Assembly (NCBI GenBank): GCA_015501595.1 | Contig: JADNRX010001126.1 | Location: 1 to 14,129, forward strand | DNA: 14,129 nucleotides | DNA from: Hymenopellis radicata | Taxonomy: Eukaryota; Basidiomycota; Agaricomycetes; Agaricales; Physalacriaceae | Direction: 5' to 3' | Program-made: the position numbers and the translations under genes | In this document: positions 7,346 through 14,129 of the stretch, piece after piece | Layout: each line of letters opens with the position of its first letter | Position numbering within the stretch: position 1 is the stretch's first letter | The notes under the pieces: generated by a model | Databases searched by the model: none | What the model saw: only the letters and a program-made list of their open reading frames with translations | What the model was told of the DNA's origin: nothing

Positions 7346-8638
7346 ATGAGTATTTACGATGATCCGTTCGGGTACGTACTCCACTCCATGCAGGTACACA
7401 TGCTTAACTCGGCTTTTACAGCTCCATCCTCCTCGGGAGTTGGTTCGCGTCCATGCTGTACATGCTCATCATCCGAGAGACGATCAGCTACTATACGTCG
7501 TTTGGGAAGAGCGATGCGCTGAAAACGAAAATCTTCGTCGCTTGGGCCGTCCTGGTAGATACGGTGTCTCTTTGCGCTGATTACGCAGATGTGTATTTGG
7601 TGCGTGCTTGCGAAGATACGGTTATCACAGGCCTGACAGTGACAGTACACGGTTGCCCACTGGGGCGACCTGGGATTCATCAGGAGTCAGGCCTGGCCTT
7701 TCACGCTATATCTGATTACAACTGGTATAACGGCTTTCAACGTACAGTGTTTTCTTGTCAAGCGGTGCTATGCTTTGTGAGTTCGTTTCTCTGTTGTCAA
7801 TGCAACTAACTGTTGGGCAGCACCAAGAGCTGGCTCGTATGCGTGTTCCTTTCGCTCTGTGTCCTCCTTTCTGTCTGTCTCCGTTCTTCTGGTAGTTATT
7901 GCCCCACTGACGACCCGTACATAGTTCGGGGCTTAGTGGCAAACGGTTATCCTAATCACTGTCTACAACCAGTTCAACCAGCGTTTCATTATCAGGACTC
8001 CCGTTATTGTCTGGTTGATCTCGACTGCAGTTACAGGTATGTATACCTCAACCCTTCCCTTCGCACGTTGGATCTGAAACAACGGGTAGACATTCTCATT
8101 GCGGCCGTTCTTATCTGGCAGCTATATCGCATAAAGACCTCCTACAAGACCGCAAGGTACATGATCCAGCGGCTTATGCGTGCAGCCATGCAGACCGGTA
8201 CCACCACGTCCGTTATCGCGCTTTCCGTTCTCATTTCATATCTCGTCAACAATACAAGTAACGGTACGCCTATCCTGAGCTTCCTCCTGCCCTGAATCTC
8301 ATTGTTCGTGGGGGCTATAGTTGGAGTCGGAATTTGCTTCATCTTGGGTCGTGTCTACATATTGACGCTGCTCTACAACTTGAATCTCAGGACGATCCTG
8401 CAGCAACAAACAACTCAGACAACAACAACGGTGGCAGCATCTGAAGACACCTACCCATCTCACAGGAGCGCAGCAATGGCGATGGAAGGGATTCGTGAGT
8501 CTGAAGCGTCTCGCGTGTAGTTCTTGTCCAACTTTGACAGATGTCCAACGTACCGCTATCGTGCACATGGACACTTCTGTCGACGATCTGGCCTTGACAC
8601 CAAGCTCGTACAAGTACAATTGCAAGTCGCAGGTATAG
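7346..8638 (+). CDS. DUF6534-type seven-helix membrane protein, copy 2
   Basis: Paralogue of the gene at 837-2153 with the same eight-exon layout: 7346-7371, 7422-7599, 7646-7776, 7821-7872, 7937-8036 (or from 7925), 8090-8263, 8321-8494 and 8541-8638. With the exon 5 start at 7937 all exons join in frame for 310 residues. Visible family marks are MSIYDDPFG, MLYMLIIRETISYY, YTVAHWGD, DILIAAVLIWQL, KTSYKTARYMIQRLMRAAMQ, LVNNTSN, LGRVYILTLLYNLN, then a tail with a Gln/Thr run and HVQRTAIVHMDT. Introns are 44-64 nt with strong donors except intron 4 (gtctgt). At the acceptor used by copy 1 (7924) the frame would hit TAG at 7934-7936. A second AG at 7936 skips that stop at the cost of four residues. 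The role is unknown; by family topology it is an integral membrane protein with a cytoplasmic C-terminal tail. Confidence 0.85.
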
Positions 8639-8817
8639 TAATTATCTGTTCCTTTGTACACTCAAATTAATGACGGGTCTCGTACTGCCAATACATGCTG
8701 AGTTATATCTCTTTCCAATTACTGTAATATGATAGTTCACTGGATGACTTTCTGTAACGTTTATTAGAGATAAATCGGGCAATAAACCTTGTAATCCATG
8801 ATGCCTGCGGTCCTTGA
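8639..8817. other. Intergenic region after copy 2
   Basis: This is A/T-richer than its surroundings and contains an aataaa at 8781-8786, which could serve as a polyadenylation signal for copy 2. It shows no similarity to the 3'-flank repeat after copy 1. Confidence 0.35.
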
Positions 8818-9516
8818 GTGCATACCAGGAGTAGAGCAACGAACTCCAAGCCTCCACCGCCGGTACCTGCTATTCCAGAGGACTACCTGGAGAAGACGCG
8901 AGGTCCGAAATCAATTGACGGATACGGCTCTCATAATCCCGGACTTTTGTCGAAATTTGCGCAGACGCGTTCTTCCCTGTCTGCGCCCAGAGCCTCCTTG
9001 TCGACTGTCACTGTACGTCCTACCACTGTGGTGTCGTCCACATCATCAGGTGGTGCGAGGCCTAGTACGACCACCCGCTCTTCGTCTCCCGTCTCTTCCG
9101 ACGTTGCGTCTTCAAAATTCTTTAATCGTACACAATCCCAACGGTCATCAACGTCGTCTTATGGAGATGAAATTCCACCGATGCCGAACGCCGTTGTAGG
9201 GCAGAACATCATTCCTCCTAACGAACTTTACAAACTAACGATGCGAGTCTCCGTGGAGGGTGATAGGGCCGCAGAACCTGGCCTCCGCCCCAGACGGTCT
9301 ACATCTTCGCCCGAAAAATGGACACGACCCTCGGGCATGGGTATGGGTATAGAGCCTCCTACCTTTTCGTCTCTTCCCGTGCCTCCTAGTCATCGTTTAC
9401 GGAAAGCGTCGAAGGATCGCAGTCAAGCCCCGTCCCCGCCAGTTAGCGATGGTGGTGGCTTAGCGCAGAACATCGAATTCAAACTTCCGGACGTCTACAT
9501 CGCCCATGTTATCTAA
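8818..9516 (+). CDS. Ser/Thr/Pro-rich disordered protein or C-terminal exon
   Basis: The longest clean coding stretch in the window runs 232 codons to TAA at 9514-9516, with regular fungal codon use. It opens with a proline-rich segment (KPPPPVPAIPEDYLEKTRG), continues with Ser/Thr-rich low-complexity sequence and basic SP/RRS motifs, then a short ordered-looking piece (IPPNELYKLTMRVSVEG), and ends AQNIEFKLPDVYIAHVI. There is no in-frame ATG at the 5' end. A TGA lies directly upstream, and a cataccag acceptor sits at about 8822-8829. It is therefore more likely the last exon of a gene whose 5' part is unidentified or lost than a complete gene. Family not recognised; proteins of this make-up are often cytoskeletal or signalling scaffolds, which is only a guess. 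Confidence 0.55.
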   Translation: MHTRSRATNSKPPPPVPAIPEDYLEKTRGPKSIDGYGSHNPGLLSKFAQTRSSLSAPRASLSTVTVRPTTVVSSTSSGGARPSTTTRSSSPVSSDVASSKFFNRTQSQRSSTSSYGDEIPPMPNAVVGQNIIPPNELYKLTMRVSVEGDRAAEPGLRPRRSTSSPEKWTRPSGMGMGIEPPTFSSLPVPPSHRLRKASKDRSQAPSPPVSDGGGLAQNIEFKLPDVYIAHVI

Positions 9517-9579
9517 TGTCCTTCATTCAGTCGCGCACAAACCTTTAACATGCACCCTTCCCTTCGTTCCTTGAGCTAC

Positions 9580-9745
9580 CTTCCCCATCTCAGCCGTATA
9601 ATCCCGCGTGCCTTTGGTCTGCCCTCAATTTTCAGCGCCCACTGTTTAGCCGTGTCCTCGAAAAAGTCGACTTGCCGAATGACGTTTGTCAGCATGTCGA
9701 GGATGCGCTGGTTTAGTTTCTCTTCGGGGAAACCGATGGCATGAG
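9580..9745 (-). CDS. Short minus-strand coding block, unrecognised
   Basis: The minus strand reads IGFPEEKLNQRILDMLTNVI, then RQVDFFEDTAKQWALKIEG. Most of it is repeated in decayed form at 13755-13852, where KLNQRIL and LTSVIRE survive. The helical, amphipathic look and the protein-level similarity of the copies suggest true coding sequence. The frame continues to a TAG after 9580. The 5' boundary is unclear; it follows the KRE6-like fragment on the same strand but does not match the KRE6 catalytic domain. Confidence 0.35.
9625..9724. repeat. 100-bp direct repeat, copy 1 (pairs with 13755-13852)
   Basis: The two stretches align nearly end to end, sharing ttagccgtgtcctcgaaaa and aggatgcgctggtt, with about one difference per six bases and two small indels. 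They have the same orientation and lie 4.1 kb apart. Confidence 0.75.
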
Positions 9746-9829
9746 AGGGATGAGAGAGATGAGGGAGGTAGGCGTGGGCGGCGTGTATTCTGTCTTGCGA
9801 CACGAGGCGTAGTGGTCCAGCTTGCTGCA

Positions 9830-10264
9830 GGAATGGATGCTGCGGCTTCGATGTATCCTCCAGTAAAGCAGAATTTGTGCAGAGATGACGAGATGCACGA
9901 AGCGCGCGATGTCAGATACAACTGACCATGTACCTGTGCGTCAGCGAGACAAGATACTTACCACCTTCAAAATGTAAGTTATGGGTTTCCTTTCGCTTGA
10001 GTGTAATGGACGTGGTGGTAACCATTCCAAGTTGCCAGTAGCCTGAACGGTTGTATAAGAAACCGTCCTACGGATCGCTAACAACAGAGACGCACCCAGT
10101 AATTAAGATCGACTGCGTTCCAGTAAGGATCATCGCCAGGATAGAAGCGCCGTCCTTCAGTGTTGAACTCGTCAGAGAACACGAGCTGCCACTGTTCGCC
10201 ATCTCGCCGAGACGTCTTCATGTAAACATCCTTGGGCGTCTCAGGATCAATGGGCGAAAATCCA
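9830..10264 (-). pseudogene. Truncated KRE6/SKN1 beta-glucan synthesis protein (GH16)
   Basis: KRE6/SKN1 proteins are type II membrane proteins of the secretory pathway needed for beta-1,6-glucan in the cell wall. The first exon here (10264-10096) encodes IDPETPKDVYMKTSRRDGEQ followed by WQLVFSDEFNTEGRRFYPGD and YWNAVDLNYW, hallmark sequence of the luminal domain. A normal 53-nt intron (10095-10043) follows, then ATGNLEW joined by small deletions to ITLKRKETHNLHFEGG (exon to 9962), a gtaagt donor, and HKFCFTGGYIEAAASIP near 9905-9830. The expected WPAVWTMGN region and the catalytic E-x-D-x-E segment do not follow, and the family's usual 500-700 residues are cut to about 120. No N-terminal membrane segment could be identified at 10265-10540. 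NLEW and the following VTT segment are in different frames. This is a relic, not a working gene. Confidence 0.8.
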
Positions 10265-10549
10265 CTAGACAGAACGGGGACCTGCTCCGCGCAGCAGGGT
10301 CCAGGGAGAGTAGGTGCTGGTCAGCGATACCAATGACGGCGAGTGATGAGATGTCAAGAGATGAGTGGATCACGATTCAACAATTTGAAGAAGTGCCAGT
10401 GAGCATAGGCCTGTTGAAGACAATGTCCGAACCATGTTTAGCAGTGACAACTAAGATAACTTGCCAATCAAGAAGAACGAACATACAGATGGTAAGTACG
10501 TGCAGCAATATAAGAGTCCGTGTTGTACAATCATGAACCAAACAAACAT
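10265..10549. other. Spacer upstream of the KRE6 relic
   Basis: This region should hold the N-terminal and transmembrane exons of the KRE6-like gene on the minus strand, but no hydrophobic segment or clear exon is readable. A plus-strand ORF (10051-10536) is the antisense of the KRE6 exon and shows no family features. The segment also contains the 3' flank of the ALY/Yra1-like gene. Confidence 0.4.
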
Positions 10550-11439
10550 CTAGGCGGCCTGGGCCATCTCCACGTCTTGTGCGGGCTCCGCATCACCCAT
10601 GAAAGCCTCCAACTCCTTGTCGAGGTCTTCTGCAGTCTTGGGTTTCTTGGGTGCCGGTTTTGTCGTGGCTTTACCGTTCCTCGCTGGTTTGGTCCGAATG
10701 GGCCACTGTAAACGCGTGTGAGATGGAGAACAGAGAAGGCACGCTAGACGTACGGTTTTGCTTTTGAAGCAGGTTCGTCGACACCCAGACGGTTTAGCAG
10801 GGGCTGCTTCTGTATTCTGTTGAGGAGCGTTGAAGTCGTGGGCGCACTAACAGATCGACGAGCGACCGTGTGGTAACTTATTGACATGGGCTGGCCTAGG
10901 CCAACGTCAGTTGTTGTACTTTCGCGTGGGGAGAGAGCAAACCTTTTGCAGAGAGGCCATCGAATTGCTGCTGTGCTTTTGTGGCTTCAGCAGCAGTTTC
11001 AAAGGAAATGACGGCAGTTCCGGTGGAGCGACCGCTGCGGTCATACTTGGGAGCGTGTGTGGGCTGGCAGTCGCGGGTCGAGTCGGAGGTTCATACCCTA
11101 ATATGGGGCTCGCGAACGAGCGTGCCGATTTGGCCAAAGACGGACTGACACACCGTTAGTGCTGTGGCGACTTGGAATGGAGGGCGCCTACATTGAGGTC
11201 CGCTGGTGTCACTTCATAGTGTAGATTTGATACAAGGAGCTGCGATGACGGGCTGTTGCTAGGTCGTGCTGGTGCTGGTGCGTGTCCTGTCTTGACCCCA
11301 GGCGCCTTGTCGTGCAACCATTGCCCGTCGCCGGCGCCAGGCCTCTGAAACCGTTTGATACTCTGGAAATATAGGACAGCTTGATTTGACATACGCTGTA
11401 AGGCTTTGCAGAATTTCGGTTCTTCTTGAAAGACGACAT
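10550..11439 (-). CDS. ALY/Yra1 (THOC4-like) mRNA export adaptor
   Basis: Nuclear RNA-binding adaptor that couples transcription and splicing to mRNA export through the UAP56/Sub2 helicase and Mex67. Exons: 11439-11395, 11344-11192, 11144-11097, 11045-10943, 10895-10754 and 10705-10550. The start gives MSSFKKNRNSAKPYS. A basic/Pro-rich linker leads into an RRM with LLVSNLHYEVTPADLN, then FGQIGTLVREPHIR, YDRSGRSTGTAVISFE and AAEATKAQQQFDGL. After the RRM come TTSTLLNRIQKQPLL and a C-terminal UAP56-binding-like segment, KTAEDLDKELEAFMGD, ending DVEMAQAA. Introns 1-4 (47-51 nt) have good splice sites and keep frame. Intron 5 is the problem: its strong donor gtacgt (10753) joined to acceptor ttacag (10706) shifts the frame by one base. 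Using gtctag at 10749 instead restores frame (216 residues) but is a poor donor. The gene starts 97 bp from mL59, divergently. Confidence 0.85.
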
Positions 11440-11536
11440 GTAGAGGGACGAAAAGAGAGTCAATATTGTGACATAAGCACAGAGCTAGAAAGGAAACCGA
11501 TCACGTCCTCTGTTTGGGAGTCCACTTTTAACGACG
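11440..11536. promoter_or_regulatory. Divergent promoter between Yra1-like and mL59 genes
   Basis: Only 97 bp separate the two start codons, which face away from each other, so this region must serve both 5' ends. It has no clear TATA box. Sharing a promoter would couple a general mRNA-export gene to a mitochondrial ribosome gene, both of housekeeping type. Confidence 0.6.
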
Positions 11537-12196
11537 ATGTCGACGTCGGCGGCCCTCCATGCAGTCCGCAAATTCCGCATAAAGCAGCTCAACGACCTCA
11601 TACCAAACAACAGGGCGATTCGGGTACCTCCCCATTCCTGCCGGTGCCGACCCAGACGCCATACACCTTCGCAATCCCTTTCTTCCCGTAAAAAATCCAA
11701 GAACGGGGAGATGGCTACCAGCACCCTACTCGCGTCGCCAACAAGCAGAGCTCATAAAGTCCGCCAAGGCAGCTGGCGTGCTGCATCTGCTCCCGCCTGG
11801 ACCGAAGCTGCCTCCATCCAAGCTGCAAGTAGCAGTGAAAGAGGCTGCAGAGAAGGCGGCCAAGGCTAAACGACCGCAACCGGAAGTGTGGGAGGCAAAG
11901 GTCGGCTGGCTGGGCGATGTGAAGGAGAACAAGGTCGCGGCCATGAGCAGGCTGTACGCCCAGAGGAAACGCATGTTCAAGGGACACAAGTGGGAGCGCG
12001 TCAAGACACGTCGTCTCAACTACAAGACCATTCTGTTGCGCGACATGGACGCCCGTATCCAGAGGTTCAAGGCGGTTCGTCTTTTTCTCTTATATATCTT
12101 TGGTGTCGTGCTCACATTTCCCGACAGCATCGCAAAAGCAAGCGCCCCAATCCTCTCTCTATTCCACGCCAAAAGAGGGTCAAGCTACCGTTCTGA
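11537..12196 (+). CDS. Mitochondrial large-subunit ribosomal protein mL59 (MRPL25)
   Basis: Component of the fungal mitochondrial large ribosomal subunit. Exon 1 (11537-12074) begins MSTSAALHAVRKFRIKQL. Later it encodes AIHLRNPFLPVKNPRTGRW, then PYSRRQQAELIKSAKAAG, VLHLLPPGPKLPP, RMFKGHKWERVKTRRL and LLRDMDARIQRFKA. A 53-nt intron (12075-12127) precedes the last exon, HRKSKRPNPLSIP through KLPF and TGA at 12194-12196. These are typical mL59 features at the typical length of about 200 residues. One oddity: the N-terminal 20 residues are in a different frame from the rest. The change falls between about 11600 and 11650, and no intron there restores the frame. Total exon length is one base more than a multiple of three. 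Either one base is miscalled or the gene is broken. Confidence 0.85.
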
Positions 12197-12347
12197 TCTG
12201 TATCTTATTACCGCCTATGCTATTTGCTTTCCGCTCCTCGTTAGACGCGTTATTGTCTGCTTTCCCAGATTTGTACAGGACTAGATTTATCATTCATTTG
12301 TGAGTAGCCCCAACCCCAACCCATTGAATTTTATGCAACAACATCGT

Positions 12348-12876
12348 CTAGCAAGAGGCCGACTCGACAAAGTAGTCGTAGTCCTCCCAAGCGGAGTCTT
12401 TACCAAAGAGCCAGGTGCTGGGCCACTGCTCCGTAATGATACTGGAAATCTCATCCGAACTGAGCGTGGTGACGCTCAGGCCAGCGACAGCGGTGACCGT
12501 GCCATCGCCATTGTCGACGACGGACGGGGGACAGAGTACTACGCTCTGTTCGTCAATAACCAATTGACATACTTTCAAAATAGAGTCCACTCACGCCGAT
12601 GTTACCCTTAGACGCCGTTCCGTAATCCGACTTGCTCATTCTAGTCAGGAAGCCTACGGAGGTGTGTCAATTTTATCATCGGGCAGTGGAGAGCAACGAT
12701 TCCGAACCGTAGGCAACTTGGCTAGTGGCGCCAGCGGGGTTGGTGGTGCCTAATACGACGGACGGGGTGAGAACGAACGTGCAGGCAGGTCCGTTCTCGC
12801 GCTTGACACTGACAGCAGGAGAGGCCTGCGCCAAGATGGCTGCGAAAGCGGTGGCGATGAAGACTTTGGGAAACAT
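12348..12876 (-). CDS. Small secreted protein with Kex2-type processing site
   Basis: Complete three-exon gene: 12876-12708, 12653-12595 and 12545-12348, giving 141 residues in one frame. The start chosen is MFPKVFIATA, because it opens a classic signal peptide (hydrophobic AFAAILAQASPA core, small residues before the cleavage site). An upstream in-frame start at about 12912 would bury that signal and lies next to the TATA box. A Lys-Arg at residues 25-26 (SVKRENG) suggests Kex2-like trimming of a short propeptide. The mature part has three cysteines, one in GPAC, one in VVLCPPS and one as the final residue. Its C-terminal half is acidic (SSDEISSIITEQ, AWEDYDYFVE). Introns are 54 and 49 nt. 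Family not recognised; effector-like or cell-wall roles are both possible. It converges on mL59 with 151 bp between stops. Confidence 0.75.
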
Positions 12877-12917
12877 GGTGAGAGCGATTTTGTGTTCACT
12901 CGGCGCCGCCACCTGGG

Positions 12918-12924
12918 TTTTATA
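12918..12924 (-). promoter_or_regulatory. TATA box of the secreted-protein gene
   Basis: On the minus strand the sequence reads tataaaa, 42-48 nt upstream of the chosen ATG at 12876. This fits a short 5' leader typical of strongly transcribed fungal genes and supports that start over one further upstream. Confidence 0.55.
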
Positions 12925-12949
12925 CGCGTCTTGAGGTATCGTGAACGAT

Positions 12950-13754
12950 TACGCGTGTGCCTTTGGTCAGGGGGTGTAGACCCTTTGTTCGTATCAAGTT
13001 CGTATGGGAGCAAGTGGCCCAAGTTGTGTTGTGTCCATATGGTTTGTGGATCTTTTTTGATTATGGCGCAAGGAAACTCGTGTAGAGTCCTCGCGTGAAG
13101 GACCTCGAACCTCGTCGCCAATGTATAGTGAAGGCGGCCAGGCCAAATTCGACTGAGAGAAGTTTCAGGGCCCGTAGCAACTAGAGCAGGTTTCGGGGTG
13201 AGGGGGCCGAAGGTCCGCTAGTATCCTCCAAGAATGGCGATACCTGCCTAGCCTCGGTAAACCGCATGCGAAAGAATTGAACAGCAGCATGTTGAATTTC
13301 CTTCGTGCGATGGCTCGCACAGGTGATTAAATACCAGCCATACCATCCAATCTCGCGAATCTGAAGCAAGACAGCGTGAGTTCAAGCGTCGAGCGAGAAA
13401 GCAAGATAAAAAAAATTAAAACTTGAAAAATTACATGGAGAGAAATCACATGACCGCGGTTTCTCTTGCCACCACGTTCGCGGCACTCTGACTCGAACGT
13501 CGACCTGGTCTTCAATCTGACATCTTTGAACACTATTTTTTTCGGTTTCTGAACAGCAAGACATGCCCAAGTCACCGCCAGAAGCCGGCCTTCAACGACT
13601 AGCAGCCTATCGACTCATGAACTATTCCAGTATACTTACGATCACCAGCTAACAGCACTTGTTGGATTCGGATATCACGACAACGGAGCATCGTGCGTAG
13701 TCCGTTTACTCTTGATCCGCTTGCATACGTTTTAACGTGTTTCCTAACATCGCC
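12950..13754. other. Region without a recognised gene
   Basis: Short ORFs exist on both strands (for example 13181-13369 and 13327-13575 on minus), but none shows family motifs or splice-supported extension. On the plus strand a short frame from ATG 13562 (MPKSPPEAGLQRLAAYRLM) is followed by a stop within 29 codons. It could be a first exon, but no partner was found. An A/T-rich stretch lies at 13405-13435. Confidence 0.35.
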
Positions 13755-13852
13755 GCAATCTTCAGTGCCTACCGCTTAGCCGTGTCCTCGAAAAGTTGAC
13801 TTCCCGAATGACGCTTGTCAGCGAGAACAGGATGCGCTGGTTCAGTTTCTCT
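13755..13852. repeat. 100-bp direct repeat, copy 2, decayed (pairs with 9625-9724)
   Basis: The minus strand still encodes EKLNQRIL and LTSVIRE, but an indel in the run after the FEDTAK-equivalent breaks the frame. It is the damaged partner of the coding block at 9580-9745. Confidence 0.7.
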
Positions 13853-13885
13853 TTCAGTCAGTGACCAGGTGTGTAAAAACTGCAG

Positions 13886-13953
13886 CGTATTGAACCGGGG
13901 CGGATCTGAAGACGGTGTACGTGCCGCCTGCGTGTTTACACCGGTTCAATACG
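13886..13953. repeat. 13-bp perfect inverted repeat with 42-nt spacer
   Basis: The arm cgtattgaaccgg (13886-13898) is mirrored by ccggttcaatacg (13941-13953). The self-complementary attcgcgaat (13954-13963) follows directly. This could form a stem-loop or mark paired protein-binding sites. No transposase or target duplication is visible beside it. Confidence 0.6.
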
Positions 13954-13963
13954 ATTCGCGAAT

Positions 13964-14129
13964 GCGAACAGGTTGGCGAACAAGGAGACGTGTGGGCTGC
14001 TCTTGGGGAAGGATAATAAGGATGGTCCAGTCCCCAGCGAGGCGGAGGGATGTGTATGTGGTTACGACACTACTGATTCCGGAGCAGCGTGCGACGAGTG
14101 ATACATGTGCGATGGAGGAGGAGGAGAGC
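13964..14129. other. Right edge, nothing recognised
   Basis: No coding or structural feature can be supported. The window ends in a short purine-rich gga repeat. Confidence 0.3.

Noticed and set aside
8405..8430. caa/aca-rich tract as a microsatellite
   Set aside because: It lies inside exon 7 of DUF6534 copy 2 and simply encodes the Gln/Thr run of the tail; the repeat is imperfect and short.
10881..11159. 92-codon plus-strand ORF
   Set aside because: Antisense to RRM exons of the Yra1-like gene.
11715..12019. Two overlapping minus-strand ORFs of 90 and 97 codons
   Set aside because: They are antisense to the clearly coding mL59 exon and have no family features.
12300..12611. 103-codon plus-strand ORF
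   Set aside because: Antisense to exon 3 and intron 2 of the secreted-protein gene, which has signal peptide, splice sites and TATA support.
13327..13575. 82-codon minus-strand ORF with a hydrophobic segment
   Set aside because: No family resemblance, A/T-rich centre and no splice-supported extension; likely a chance ORF.
1..14129. tRNA genes, rRNA, CRISPR arrays, LTRs and telomeric repeats
   Set aside because: Searched by eye on both strands for T-loop/anticodon arms, regularly spaced repeats, long terminal repeats and TTAGGG arrays; none could be supported.

Overview
The window looks like nuclear DNA of a basidiomycete fungus, probably an Agaricomycete. The genes are split by GT-AG introns of about 44-57 nt with CTRAY-type branch sites. 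The recognisable families are fungal: DUF6534-type membrane proteins, a multicopper oxidase, a KRE6/SKN1 beta-glucan synthesis protein, an ALY/Yra1-type mRNA export factor, mitochondrial ribosomal protein mL59 and a small secreted protein. I found no bacterial genes, rRNA, tRNA, CRISPR array or intact transposon.

Left half (1-8640): an accessory, repeat-derived region. Two eight-exon paralogues of a seven-helix DUF6534 membrane protein (837-2153 and 7346-8638, both +) lie in the same orientation. They share introns, splice sites and about 240 bp of upstream sequence. The 3' flank of the first copy (2205-2410), with a conserved minus-strand coding tail, is repeated at the left edge (3-225). 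This suggests a further unit just outside the window. Between the two copies lie a badly decayed multicopper oxidase (2607-3850) and a 3.4-kb stretch (3850-7020) of open but unrecognised exon-like pieces, with a strong palindrome at 5386-5415.

Middle (8640-10300): an open Ser/Thr/Pro-rich coding stretch of unknown family (8818-9516, +), a short minus-strand coding block that recurs as a decayed copy at 13755-13852, and a truncated KRE6-like gene (minus) that stops before its catalytic residues.

Right half (10550-12876): a housekeeping cluster. The ALY/Yra1-like gene (minus) and mL59 (+) start 97 bp apart and diverge, so they probably share a promoter. mL59 then converges on a complete three-exon secreted-protein gene (minus, with a TATA box). 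The last 1.1 kb has no recognised gene, only the second copy of the block and an inverted repeat.

No multi-gene pathway is evident. The strongest novelty is the tandem DUF6534 unit: its unusual sequence conservation crosses an exon-intron boundary, and in copy 2 a stop codon may be skipped by a 12-nt shift in splice acceptor. Single-base frame breaks also occur in genes expected to be essential (mL59, possibly Yra1). Sequencing error should therefore be excluded before any single frameshift is read as biology.
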